Source: Steromphala cineraria (Eukaryota; Mollusca; Gastropoda; Trochida; Trochidae). From it: a stretch of DNA of 64,000 nt. The number at the start of each line of letters is the position of its first letter. The stretch's first letter is position 1. Positions 34,361 to 44,224 of the stretch are shown here, piece after piece. The position numbers were made by a program, and so were the translations under genes. The stretch lies in assembly GCA_916613615.1 (NCBI GenBank), contig OU744726.1, forward strand, positions 67,352,764 through 67,416,763, read 5' to 3'. Below the pieces are notes generated by a model. The model saw only the letters and a list, made by a program, of their open reading frames with translations. It did no database searches and had not been told where the DNA came from.

Positions 34361-35450
34361 ATCTTAGACAGGTAAGCTAAGTATAGGTGACCCTAACGAT
34401 CTTTCGGGTCAGGACAGGTAAAAGATTTCCCCATTGTTATTTCAGCAGTGATAATGATTAAGAAATAATCTGAGCTGAAATCTATATATTCCTCTCCTAG
34501 GTAGAGGTGCTATTACTAAGTTATAGGTCAGAGCAGGTAGAATGATAAACGAGATTTTTATACCTGGGAATATGTTAATAACAATTGTCATTAAACAAAT
34601 GTTTCAAAATTAAAGATATTGCAGGGCATACAAGTACAGGTAGGCTTTGAAGACGATTAGGTGGAAATTCCTTTGTACAGTTGACATGAATTTTAATTTA
34701 GGGTAGTTAACATGAGTGGAATATAGTTTTCTAATATGTCACAAATAAAAGTTAATAGAAGATAAATGATTTATGATACAATTTGAATATAATTTTTTTA
34801 TTTCCTCCAATTTATTGAGATGAAGTCTCAATCATGACTTAATTGGCACTGCAGTGATAGATTGTGTCTCGTCTACTAATGACACTCTATTTACTAAAAC
34901 CAACTTATCTATTCATTATATTTTGTTGGTTTTTAAATTCATATCATAAATACACTCTCTGATTTTCATATTCAATGGAGATGTATCTTTTATCATTCAT
35001 GCTTATGCTAGTCAAAATTTTTATCAAATTCTTACCAGAAAATGTAGATGAAGTTTTAATTACAAATATACTAACAAACCTTTGACTGACATCTCCAGTG
35101 GCCTAAATATCTCTACCTGAGGACAGGTAATAATTGTCCCCATTGTTAAAGAGCAGGGAGTTTCACCTGAGAGACCATCAAAAATAATACTCGTTTAGGT
35201 ACAGGTGTAAAACCTGACCTGGCGGTCACATCGTGCATACCTGTGCGTCCTCAACGGGACAGGTATATAATTGCTACCTGGATAACACTAACGATGTATT
35301 GAGAGTCCAATCTCAACAGGTGCAAAAAGGTAACAACCGACGGAAACGAAAAATAGCAGGTAAAATTATTGTTACCTGTCTTCCAAAGCTTTGTCGACTT
35401 TAAAATAATGAACTTGGCATAGTTACTCAAGACAACAGGTTCAGTGGAGT
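34361..35450. promoter_or_regulatory. Dense CAGGTA/CACCTG block
   Basis: About 17 CAGGT/ACCTG words in about 1.1 kb, in both orientations (ACAGGTAAGC near 34369, ACAGGTAAAAG near 34416, ACAGGTAATAATTG near 35125, ACAGGTGCAAAAAGG near 35318, TTACCTGTCTTCC near 35378). No fixed period, so it is not a simple tandem repeat. E2-box-like words suggest a possible homotypic binding cluster (ZEB/Snail class), with no functional evidence. Confidence 0.45.
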
Positions 35451-36439
35451 CTAAAAAATCCTTATCTGTTTCTTTGTTAAATTGTGTTGAATGAAAACTT
35501 TAAATAGTTCAAATGAAACTTATTACAAAGAATATGTTAACATAAAGAAGCTAATTTCCATCTGTTTAACGATTGTGCTGCAGGCAAATTGACACTAACC
35601 ACTGAGAATTCGACTGCAGTGTGAACCATGAACTAAATTGTTCAAGAACGCCCCTTCAGATATAACAAAAATTTCTTATAAAAAGGTAACTTAAAAAATA
35701 TACAATTTGTCCCTCTCATTTGACTTTGGAGGGGCTGACAGCAGCATTTGAACAAACTGTGTGTGCAATCCGTGTCAATGATTAATGTCAATAATCAATA
35801 TTAACATGCAACTTGTCCAATTTCAAAAGCAATTTTTTCAATGAGCTATCTACACATCCTTGTATCTAAAATCCAATTGGTATGATTCTAAGTTTATATA
35901 TGGAAAGCACTTGCTATATGAAACTATGCAAAACTGGTTAAGAAATAGCAAAATTTGCAGACAGCAGAATTTTTATCAATGCTGTTAACTGTATAACAAT
36001 TTCACTGACCTAAAATTTTATAAAAAATTTTAATCAAAGATATTACAAAGTTATCATTTTATAAATATAAACGAATAAAAAATTATTTCTATCGCAAGGG
36101 TATTGTAGAACTGCACTTTGCAAATCAGATGCACTTCAACATTAGGTAAAAGGCATTTAACAAATGAGGGAAAGATAACATTTGCCACCTGTCAAGTTTA
36201 CATGCATTGTGTATCAGAGACAGGAAGGATACGTTTGTTTCAAGGATGGCCCATTGCTGTATGGAGACAATTTGCTTCCTTTAAGAGCCACTCCATGACT
36301 TTCATAAAATATGTTTTCACTTTGGTGTGAACCTAAATTACTTATGCGGTGATATTGACTTTTATTATATGATTGAGGGTGAGATACTCTATTCTATCAG
36401 AGAAAAAAACCCTCTATCTGGCAAAACCCTCTATCTGTC
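35451..36439. other. A+T-rich DNA, no gene recognised
   Basis: A 70-codon frame at 36118-36330 (+) has no domain. Nothing else seen. Confidence 0.5.
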
Positions 36440-36442
36440 TAT

Positions 36443-36580
36443 AGTGACGATAACCTTTATCGTCACTCTACTGAGTGGTGATTTATAAACTTTATCACCA
36501 CTCGAGTGACGTCAACTCTAAGAGTTTGACGTCACGTAACAATGGTCTGACGTCATGAATTCTCATATGATGTCACACTG
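36443..36580. promoter_or_regulatory. Cluster of three palindromic CREs and stem-loops
   Basis: TGACGTCA, the full CRE bound by CREB/ATF bZIP factors, occurs at 36507-36514, 36527-36534 and 36548-36555, with a one-mismatch TGATGTCA at 36568-36575. Upstream are an 11-bp stem with 3-base loop (36443-36453/36457-36467, AGTGACGATAA) and a 10-bp stem (36473-36482/36494-36503, GAGTGGTGAT). The first two CREs are themselves arms of an inverted repeat, GTGACGTCAACTCT and AGAGTTTGACGTCAC. No adjacent coding exon was identified. Confidence 0.6.
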
Positions 36581-37063
36581 TTACGGCGGTGACGGGCTCT
36601 TCCAAGCGGCTGCTCAAAATGAAATTCGCCTTTTTTGATGTTATTAGAAGGATTACATCATATATAATAAATAGAATATCTGTCAATTCTTGACAAATAC
36701 CATGTTTATCTCATAGAGTGAGGTAGAAAGTTTATATTTTCACGAGTGGCGCAAATTATTATCAATGATCAATATTTGCACAGAAGTGGAGGTTAAACAT
36801 CCAATTATTATGGATACTACCAGTTTAACAGACAGTACGTCCTATCAGGTTTATTTTTGTGAAATTCAAGGGGTCATTCCAGTTTATGCATAAAATTGTC
36901 ATATTACATAATTAATGATTATTACACAACCCAGTTTTAACATGTTATAAAAGGTAACAATTTGAATAAACTATATTTGACAACTTGTAAGGAAGAGCAC
37001 AAAACAAACAAAACCAAATATCCTTCCGTCCTGTAAAGGCATTGGCATATACATATACACATA
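36581..37063. other. Unique DNA, nothing recognised
   Basis: A short CpG-bearing start (TTACGGCGGTGACGGGCTCT near 36580) follows the CRE cluster and then gives way to A+T-rich DNA. No frame. Confidence 0.45.
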
Positions 37064-37065
37064 TA

Positions 37066-37222
37066 CAGTAGAACACAGATAAAGCGAACTCGGAGATAGT
37101 GAACAGATTTTCAAGTCCCGTCCCTATATTATATCATTAAAATTATATGCGTATAGCGAACACCAGATATAGCGAACTAAATTCTTTGGTCCCTTGGAGT
37201 TCGTTATATCCAAGTTCTACTG
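37066..37222 (+). mobile_element. pogo/Tigger-like MITE, copy 2, intact ends
   Basis: Left end CAGTAGAACACAGATAAAGC; the right end in reverse complement is CAGTAGAACTTGGATATAAC; the similarity runs about 28 bp inward (..CGAACTC). TA dinucleotides flank it at 37064-37065 and 37223-37224. Interior ATATAGCGAACA-type sequence, 157 bp, non-coding. Inverted relative to the 30.7 kb copy. Confidence 0.85.
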
Positions 37223-37224
37223 TA

Positions 37225-38628
37225 TATTGAATGAAAACTTAGAAATTTTTTTTTTCCTGTAACAACATACTTTGCATTTCATAATTATAAATTTTTCGGC
37301 AAAATGAATACCAGCTTTCTCAAGAAGCAAATCTGATACACCCTCGTGAGTATCTGACTCTCCTTGATGTATTGGCTAGAGGTGTGACTATCATGCTTAA
37401 ATCAACTCAACGTGAAAGAGAGGTCAACTCATTGACATGAATTATCTTCCGTGATAGGTATCTGTACTCGGGAAATGAACTGTCTAGAAAAAGAAATTCA
37501 TGAAAAGAATTGATAAAGGATAAATTAATAATACAATTTGGTCTCCATTGAATATAAAGATGACAATCTTTGAAAGTAGATGATGAGGTTTTTATATGTT
37601 TTAAGGGGGCCTTAAAATGAAAATTGATTAACAAAGGTCAGTGAACTTGAAAATCAACTTGTTTTTTTTGGCTATGAAATGAAAATTGAAACTAACTTTA
37701 TTTCAAAAACAGTTTTAAAATCATTGTCAGCTCAATGAGAAAAGGATGATGTTCTTTAACAATACAATGTTTACTGGAATTTAAAAGGGAAAAATAGTTT
37801 ATTGAAAATGAAACGAAATGAGGGGAAAAAATTGTCTAAAGGGGCACGTCCTGTGAACTGACCGCTAAGGTCATGCTTTAAGAGGTCAAGCTTGCACATG
37901 ATCCGCTTAACTCTCTCCCATTGTACTTCGGTTTACGCTTGGCTTGGGAAGAAAAATCTGTTAATCTGAAAGATGAAATCCAATCACTTTCTTCCTTTTA
38001 AGTTTCTTTTGACGCAGATTTGTTATATTACTGCTTTGCTCAGTGTAAAATTGACCCTAAAGGATGAAGTAGGATGGACAATGTCCAAGGGGAATGCTGG
38101 ACAGACCAAAATGGACATTTATTGTTTATTTGTTGAGGATGTGTTTTGGCACACCATGATGTATTAGTACAATGGTTAGGGCAGGGATGTGTTGTCAACA
38201 GACTCAACAGCGATGTTTGTTAGATTGTTTTAAGTTGGTAGGTCCAACATTAGATTGAACGTCAGTCTCTTTTTCAAGAAAAAATATACCAGTATTTGCA
38301 AAATGTTTAACAATAAATTTTAAGGGTGATATTTATGCTGGACAAAAATAATAAGGGATATCTGAAATTTTGAAATTACAAAAAAAGAGTAAATTTAATT
38401 TCCTTGAATAATTGTAGGCCAGAGGCCAAACTTATTATCATTTTTTATTATAATCATAAATTATTATTGTTCAATGTTACGTTAATTAGCCATAATTTCT
38501 GTAAATTCAACAATTCAGAACCAAATTAATTCAAGTGTAAATACTCAGGTATAAAGATAGAATTCTTTTTGAATTGTAATGATTTAACTGGAACCAAACA
38601 TGAAAGAAACTCAATCTTGTCTATATTA
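37225..38628. other. A+T-rich DNA, no gene recognised
   Basis: Frames of 64-75 codons at 37407-37634 (-) and 37973-38167 (+) lack domains. Confidence 0.5.
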
Positions 38629-39265
38629 GCAAGAAGAGTTCTGTTCCTATAAAAGGAAAACCCTAATGTAAGTATTCCGTCCCTGTAAAAGAAAAACACA
38701 AATATAAGAGTTCCGTCCCTGTAAAAGAAAAACACAAATATAAGAGTTCCATCCCTGTAAAAGAAAAACACAAATATAAGAGTTCCGTCCCTGTAAAAGA
38801 AAAACACAAATATAAGAGTTCCGTCCCTGTAAAAGAAAAACACAAATATAAGAGTTCCGTCCCTGTAAAAGAAAAACACAAATATAAGAGTTCCATCCCT
38901 GTAAAAGAAAGACACAAGTGTAAGTGTTTTCCGTGCTTCTAATTGTTTCCCCCACACAATACAGTAGACACATAAGTTCCACTTATCACTTTCAAGAATA
39001 TCTTGTTCTCAAGGGTATATTACATTTACACAAGAATAGATGAATGACTTCTGTAATGTGATCTGCTTTAACACTATTTTCCTGACAACTGCCTTCAAGT
39101 TACACTTTAACCCTTTGCAGGCAATTTTGCAATTATTATCATCAGTGTGGATTCTCTCTTATTATTAACTTCTAAACGTCTAAGTTGCTGTTCCTGTAAA
39201 ATGTTGACTCAGAAAGCTTTTGCATCTAATAATTCAGCACTTAAAGAGTTACAACTGATATTATC
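38629..39265 (+). repeat. 36-bp-array module, copy 1
   Basis: Begins GCAAGAAGAGTTCTGTTCCT, then about seven tandem 36-bp units of AGTTCCGTCCCTGTAAAAGA + AAAACACAAATATAAG (38672-38925), then a unique right flank (TTCCGTGCTTCTAATTGTTT through CTTAAAGAGTTACAACTGAT) that is shared with 44225-45075. Minus-strand frames of 84-143 codons repeat a 12-residue peptide (CFSFTGTELLYL, or FFFYRDGTLIFV in another frame). Since 36 is a multiple of three and the unit has no stop, all three frames stay open, so these are not accepted as genes. Confidence 0.9.
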
Positions 39266-39685
39266 CTACCTCATGTAAGAATCTTGATCTCTGATTGGTT
39301 CACGTGACCCTGGATAACTAAACTGTGACACATAATAAATTATTTATACCCTGCCATGAACCAATCACGTAAAAAGCGTGCAAATTGAACTTATTGCTTG
39401 GTGCCCCAAATGGCACCAAGTATTATGATTTGATTTTTCTAAAACTTTTCTGAATTCTCTCTATATTACTCTTGATATTTTCAAAGGGAAGCCGCGCCAA
39501 TCACATGTGTTGTATCCAAATCAAAAGACCAATGAACAGAGCTGTAGCAAAAAATGCATTACGTCACCATGTGGGTAATACAAAATATTTGGCACATTAA
39601 ACTGTGGAATATGATTTTGCTTTAAATGTTATATTAAAAGAGAAACAATGTTTTCTATTAAAGATGCTGTTAAATGTTAACAGAC

Positions 39686-39931
39686 TCAATCAAAAACATC
39701 TTCATTTGAAGAAGAGTCTGCATTTGTTCCAGATAAAACATTAATTATTTCGCATTCAATAATCGCAGAATCCACTTTTTTATAACCCACGCGATTTAAT
39801 TTCACGCTGGGCTCGCCTGGCGAATTAAGTAATGTTTGTGTAAGTACGATGGTGACATCGAAATAAGACTTATGATTACTAATAGGTAGATCACTTACGA
39901 CCACTTGACAAGTCATACTTAACGATGTCAC
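39686..39931 (-). CDS. Unidentified 81-codon open frame in the inserted DNA
   Basis: Start ATG at 39931, stop at 39686. Composition is balanced and less low-complexity than most frames here (for example NSPGEPSVKLNRVGYKK, ending in an acidic SSSNEDVFD). No family was recognised and no partner frame lies next to it. It could be an exon remnant or transposon protein fragment, or chance. It is listed because it is the only plausible frame in the 2 kb insertion. Confidence 0.2.
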   Translation of the reverse strand: MTSLSMTCQVVVSDLPISNHKSYFDVTIVLTQTLLNSPGEPSVKLNRVGYKKVDSAIIECEIINVLSGTNADSSSNEDVFD

Positions 39932-40009
39932 TAAATGTTTACGTTGAAAACATGTATTTATTATCAGAGTACTGAAATTGACTCATGCTATATTTAGAAT
40001 ATGACCTAC

Positions 40010-40062
40010 ATCACTGGTTCCAAACGTTAGCTCAGCGGACCTGGGTTGAAATCCCGTCAGAT
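40010..40062 (+). pseudogene. tRNA-like fragment with the middle missing
   Basis: GTTAGCTCAGCGG (A-box-like) is followed almost at once by CTGGGTTGAAATCCCG (B-box-like), so the anticodon arm is absent. Probably a deleted tRNA or SINE-head relic inside the 2 kb insertion. Confidence 0.35.
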
Positions 40063-41130
40063 CATCGGAAAGTATTTTCTTTATTATCTGTTATACTACT
40101 GTTAATAATTAACCAGCATGACAAGGAGATATCGTTTTGGCAGTACGTTTTGCACAATTTCCTGTCATTGTCAACGCTACATGGCAACACAGTGCTTTTA
40201 CTTCAAGTAACTACATCACAATGCCACAACATCATAAACATAGTGACCTCACTATGCAATGACATCACTGTCTTGAAAATCTAGTGTTGTTGTGTTCAGA
40301 GATTTACATTTTTTCTCTGAGATGTCGAAAAGAGTGAATTTGGATGATAAATAGATTGTCACCCTCGGGTATTTTGATATGAAATATACCAACAATCGTT
40401 GATGAATTAAAAAATATTCATAACTTTCAGCAATTCGTGTTGATAGAAATTAATTTTGTGAAGTTAACTTTGAGTAATACTTGTGTTAATATTAGTGCTG
40501 TTATCCAGTGTTGTATATTTCACTTATCCCCCAAATTGTTCGACAAATCACAATCTCCTTCATCTGCCTATGTGGCACCAAGCATGCCTTTTTAAAGGCT
40601 TTTCTTGTTTATACCCCGCCATGATAAAAGCGTGCAGATTGAGCTCCTTGAAAAGTATGTTTCGTTGAATACATTGATGTTACCTTTGCTCAAATAATAT
40701 GTAGCTTTATGCAAACTAAAGTCAAAGTAATTTATATAAATGCAAAAAAACATACATGTATATTGCCATAATTAGCTTATTAATCTAAGATTTGGTGTTT
40801 AAAATGTTTCTCGTCGAAGAAAAATGTCAATAATGTGTCGCGGCTTTCTTGATCAATGCATATGAGAATCGGTTCACGTTTATTCGGAATATCAGTATTC
40901 ACTCACTGTTTCGTTGTGTCTTGCAATGAAATTGTCATCGTCGAAATTATGCTTCAGGAACTGTGTTCATAAAAAGAAATGTCTCTTACTAAGCGAGGCA
41001 CTGACACGATTGATGATGTAGTGTTCAAAACAACACTTACGGTTTGTGACCCTGACCTTTGTCATGTGCCTAAGCAGTTTTTAACCTTTTTAAATATACG
41101 TTGTGTTTAAACATTCGGTAAGATAAATTC

Positions 41131-41276
41131 GTTATAACATTGCTTAGCGGGTTCATATAGGTATTTATTATTCCCTTGAAAGGTTTTATGCAACTCGTGT
41201 TCCGCTCGTTGCATAAAACCTTTCGCAGGAATAATAAATACCTATGTCACGTAAAACCGCTAAGCAATGTTATAAC
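41131..41276. repeat. 146-bp fold-back (long inverted repeat)
   Basis: GTTATAACATTGCTTAGCGG at the left pairs with CCGCTAAGCAATGTTATAAC at the right. Inside, TAGGTATTTATTATTCC pairs with GGAATAATAAATACCTA, and AAAGGTTTTATGCAAC with GTTGCATAAAACCTTT, leaving a loop of TCGTGTTCCGCTC. The arms differ at a few inner positions. It is the right end of the 2 kb insertion. Confidence 0.95.
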
Positions 41277-41280
41277 TTAT

Positions 41281-41514
41281 ATTATTCCTAAACAATCTTT
41301 TCCCTGAGGAATAATGTGGGTAAATCAATACTGAAATATTTGGTCCAAACCATTCAAGGTCAATTTTCAGGAGAAATGGTTCTAGAGTTCTGGAGAAGAA
41401 GTCGAAATTCCACAAAGTTTACGGACGGACGGACGGACGGACGGACGGACGGACGCCGGACACCATGCCATGCCATAAGCCCATCGGGCCTTACAGGCCA
41501 GATGAGCTAAAAAT
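41281..41514 (+). mobile_element. F2-type tail with GGAC microsatellite and hairpin
   Basis: Starts with ATTATTCCTAAACAATCTTT (shared with 45071-45151), continues to TTCTGGAGAAGAAGTCGAAA, a GGAC run at about 41423-41453, then GCCGGACACCATGCCATGCC and the hairpin CATCGGGCCTTACAGGCCAGATG, quoted here only for its arms (CATCGGGCC/GGCCAGATG), ending GAGCTAAAA. It shows that the 36-bp-array module was joined to an F2 tail before the 2 kb insertion. A 64-codon frame here is spurious. Confidence 0.7.
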
Positions 41515-41739
41515 GAACGTAGTGATTGAATGAAATCTAGTCATGACTGTGTAATAAAAAGGAGTCTTTAATCTAGTCTAGATCCTAATTCTACAAGTGT
41601 AGATTGACCGAATACACATATGAATGAAAAGCTTAAAGAAATAAAATATTATTAAATAAATAAATGTCATTTGTTATCCGTGTATCTGATTCGCTGAACA
41701 CTGTAACAGAAATTCAGTTCATACCTGCATAAACTTAAT

Positions 41740-42260
41740 TTTGTGACGTCACATCACATTTAGCCACGCCCATTCACACTTAGCCACGCCCCAAATGACG
41801 GAACTATTCGTAAACAAGTAACGTTTTTTATGCTGTACCAGTTCGGTAAAAAGACACAAATTACAAATAGCTTATATCAAATACATATTTTATAGTTTCT
41901 TTGATAAATGGCATGGCCTCATAACAATACACCCGGTCGTTTTCCCTCTCCCGCAGTCGCGGCTGTTGCAAGGGGATCGGCCATTGAAATGCCGCACTTT
42001 TTAGCTTTGTTTCTCAACAAGATTAGAGAACTGTGCCGTTTAACATAAACTTAATTCGATTTGATCTGATTGCTTTTAAGCTTTTAAGCCACATATATGG
42101 CACCTACGATAGTCTAATCGGCTATTTTCATCCCGAATCCAACAGTCGCGAGTCTGTGTTTACGTACAACGGTTGACACTAGGAATGTCAAGGCCACGTG
42201 ACAAGACGTTGCGTGATTCCGTTGTGAATTTTCCTTGGCTGGTGAACTAGTCGTAGGCGG
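41740..42260. promoter_or_regulatory. CpG-bearing, promoter- or enhancer-like stretch
   Basis: TGACGTCA at 41744-41751 is followed by two TTAGCCACGCCC words (about 41760-41771 and 41780-41791), matching KLF/SP-type CACGCCC sites; farther right are CTCCCGCAGTCGCGGCTGTT, GGCCACGTGACAAG (E-box) and several CpGs. The base composition is richer in G+C than the neighbourhood. No first exon was identified downstream. A diverged transposon is an alternative. Confidence 0.4.
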
Positions 42261-42417
42261 AGCTTAAATAATAATGACGTTTTGATTGACATTTTTTCTC
42301 TCTCGTTTTGTTGAGAGTTGAATTCGTTCGCGTAAATAGTGCAGTAGTATTTGTTGCTTTGTGTTTATTTGGAGCAAATAAACGTATTAAAACATCGAAT
42401 TTGTGTATATTTATTTA

Positions 42418-42576
42418 TAAGAATTGACTTCAAAATTTATTAAGTTCATGGAGGTATAAACTTAAAAACCGCTGTGCAAACTTCGCGTAAATCCGCGTAG
42501 CGGATTTACACAGTTTGCACAGCGGTTTTTAAGTTTATACCTCCATGAACTTAATAAATTTTGCAGTCAATTCTTA
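42418..42576. repeat. 159-bp fold-back (long inverted repeat)
   Basis: TAAGAATTGAC at the left end pairs with GTCAATTCTTA at the right end. Inside, AAATTTATTAAGTTCATGGA and the following GGTATAAACTTAAAAACCGC (in two parts) pair with the right arm, and the centre folds again as GTAAATCCGC/GCGGATTTAC around GTA. Almost the whole element is one hairpin with a few mismatches. Different in sequence from the 41.1 kb fold-back but alike in design. Confidence 0.95.
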
Positions 42577-43277
42577 ATAAAGATACAGAAAGTGTTTTAG
42601 ATATTTACTTCATTGACTAAATATAGTCTACTTGCAATCTATCACAAGAGATAACTACTACATTTTACCGTTTCTAGAACCAGACCCATAGAAATCACTG
42701 TTCAACGGATCATGAAATGCTGACCAAAAAGGTTACCAATTCCATCCTTGAATAATGGAGGAAGATATGTGAACTGCAGAGTGACAAGCATGCAGCTTAA
42801 CCCCGCGTCTTTGAAAACATTCCCCATTCTAACAATGTTTACAGACCCATGGCAAAACAGTGGGTGCAGACCGGGCCATGCTCTTAATCAACATGCATTC
42901 TTAGTGAAAATACATGGTTCATTTGTAAGGCACTTTATCATGTGCCCTGAACATGGAATTATCTTGAATCTTCTTAAAAATCCATTATTAAATTGTTTGT
43001 TTTTTGTCATGTGCCCTTAACATGGATGGACATGTTTACATTAATTGAGCATGTCTTGTGTTTGTCATTGAAAATAATTATCTGCTGTCCATTCATCATG
43101 GATACCAGATGACAGCTTAGAAGATGAAAGCATAATATTTTTTCTTTGGCTAATTATGATAGCACTATTCTGTTTTAATAACTTTCTATCTTGATGGAAT
43201 ATCGGAAAATCTTACCTCTGCATGAGAATCTCTGCATGCTCAAAGAGTATATTAATGAACTGAACGTGTAAGTGTAT
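42577..43277. other. Unique DNA, no gene recognised
   Basis: A 90-codon frame at 42748-43020 (+) contains HGSFVRHFIMCPEHGIILNL but no recognised domain. CATGTGCCCT..AACATGGA occurs twice (near 42940 and 43008), a small duplication. Confidence 0.4.
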
Positions 43278-44224
43278 TTCATACTTGATAGGAACTATTC
43301 CATAAAATCATGTTTTATTTGGTAGAGCTTTTTTGCAATTTCAGATAGAAATTGTTCATTTTAATATGTTCCATATATTGGATATTTTCAGAAGTGTGTA
43401 CAGGTTTGTATCATGTTGCAATATTCCGATATACCGATCATACCACGCATCCTTACTGTTAACCCTGTTTTAACCTTTGAATTAGGACCTTGACTGCACT
43501 AATGGCTCCTTTCTAATACTTTTAGCAGGACAAGGTGAGTTCTTCTGGAATCCAAGGTTTTTTGACATTGAAAACATTGAAAAAGAGTGACAAGTTCTAT
43601 GTTACATAACTCTATGTTGTAACTCTCTACACAAGACTAAAAGCCATAACCCAATCTAATGTGGATCCAGACAGTTGGACCAGACTGTCAGAGGTTGTGA
43701 TACCCTGCCAATAGTTTGTCATCCAGACCCTAAAGCAAAAATATTTAATTGAGGACCAACCAAGTCTAGAAAAGTATAGCAAGTCTAGATCGCTCAGCTT
43801 TAGGTCTGAAGTTAAAGCATCTTCTGGGCTCCATTTTGTTATAATACATGATTTGTTAAAAAATATTGTCAATATTAAAAAAAATACTTCTGAGACTAAA
43901 TGTTAGTCTACCCTGCCAACAATCACTGCACATTTATAATGGAATAAAAGATGGCTTCTCACATGGATCTACAACCACTCAGAAACTGTAGAAGTGCAAA
44001 CCAACTTGAGAGCAAATGCATTAGCTCTTAGCGCTAATGGGCAGTGCAGTATCCATGCAAGGGCTACAAGTGGTCGTGTCGAGTTGATTTGTAACATTTT
44101 ACTTATTCTCGGTTGGTAGCTCCGTCCATTTTGGATTTTTAAAACATGTTTTTCAGCAAACAATATATTTTGTTCAATATATGTATACTAAACTTAAATA
44201 CAAGGAATACATAAAGAATCATAA
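43278..44224 (+). repeat. 947-bp direct duplication, copy 1
   Basis: Nearly identical to 46207-47153 from TTCATACTTGATAGGAAC through AAATACAAGGAATACATAAA to GAATCATAA. Includes an 81-codon minus-strand frame (43627-43872), also present as 82 codons in copy 2 with one in-frame codon difference (TSDLKLSD/TSETLKLSD). Immediately right of it the 36-bp-array module is inserted. Confidence 0.9.
43627..43872 (-). CDS. Unidentified 81-codon frame in the duplication
   Basis: Begins MTIFFNKSCIITKWSPEDAL and ends in LDWVMAFSLV. The copy at 46555-46803 keeps the frame despite a 3-base length difference and several substitutions. No domain was recognised. Young duplications keep frames open by default, so this is weak evidence of coding; it may be a remnant of a transposon protein. 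Confidence 0.2.
   Translation of the reverse strand: MTIFFNKSCIITKWSPEDALTSDLKLSDLDLLYFSRLGWSSIKYFCFRVWMTNYWQGITTSDSLVQLSGSTLDWVMAFSLV

Larger units (their letters stand above)
39266..41280. mobile_element. 2.0 kb insertion with preserved empty site
   Basis: At 45064-45090 the second copy reads ACAACTGATATTATTCCTAA continuously. In copy 1 the left half (ACTGATATTAT) stops at 39265, and the right half (ATATTATTCCTAAAC) resumes at about 41279. ATATTAT is present on both sides, a likely 7-bp target duplication. The inserted DNA starts CCTACCTCATG and ends with the fold-back at 41131-41276. The ends are not clear inverted repeats of each other, so the element class is undetermined. Confidence 0.7.

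Noticed and set aside
38660..38925. CRISPR-like array of 36-bp repeats
   Set aside because: Units are head-to-tail without spacers, and the context is a eukaryotic repeat.
40010..40062. Functional tRNA gene
   Set aside because: A-box and B-box words are almost adjacent; no room for an anticodon arm.
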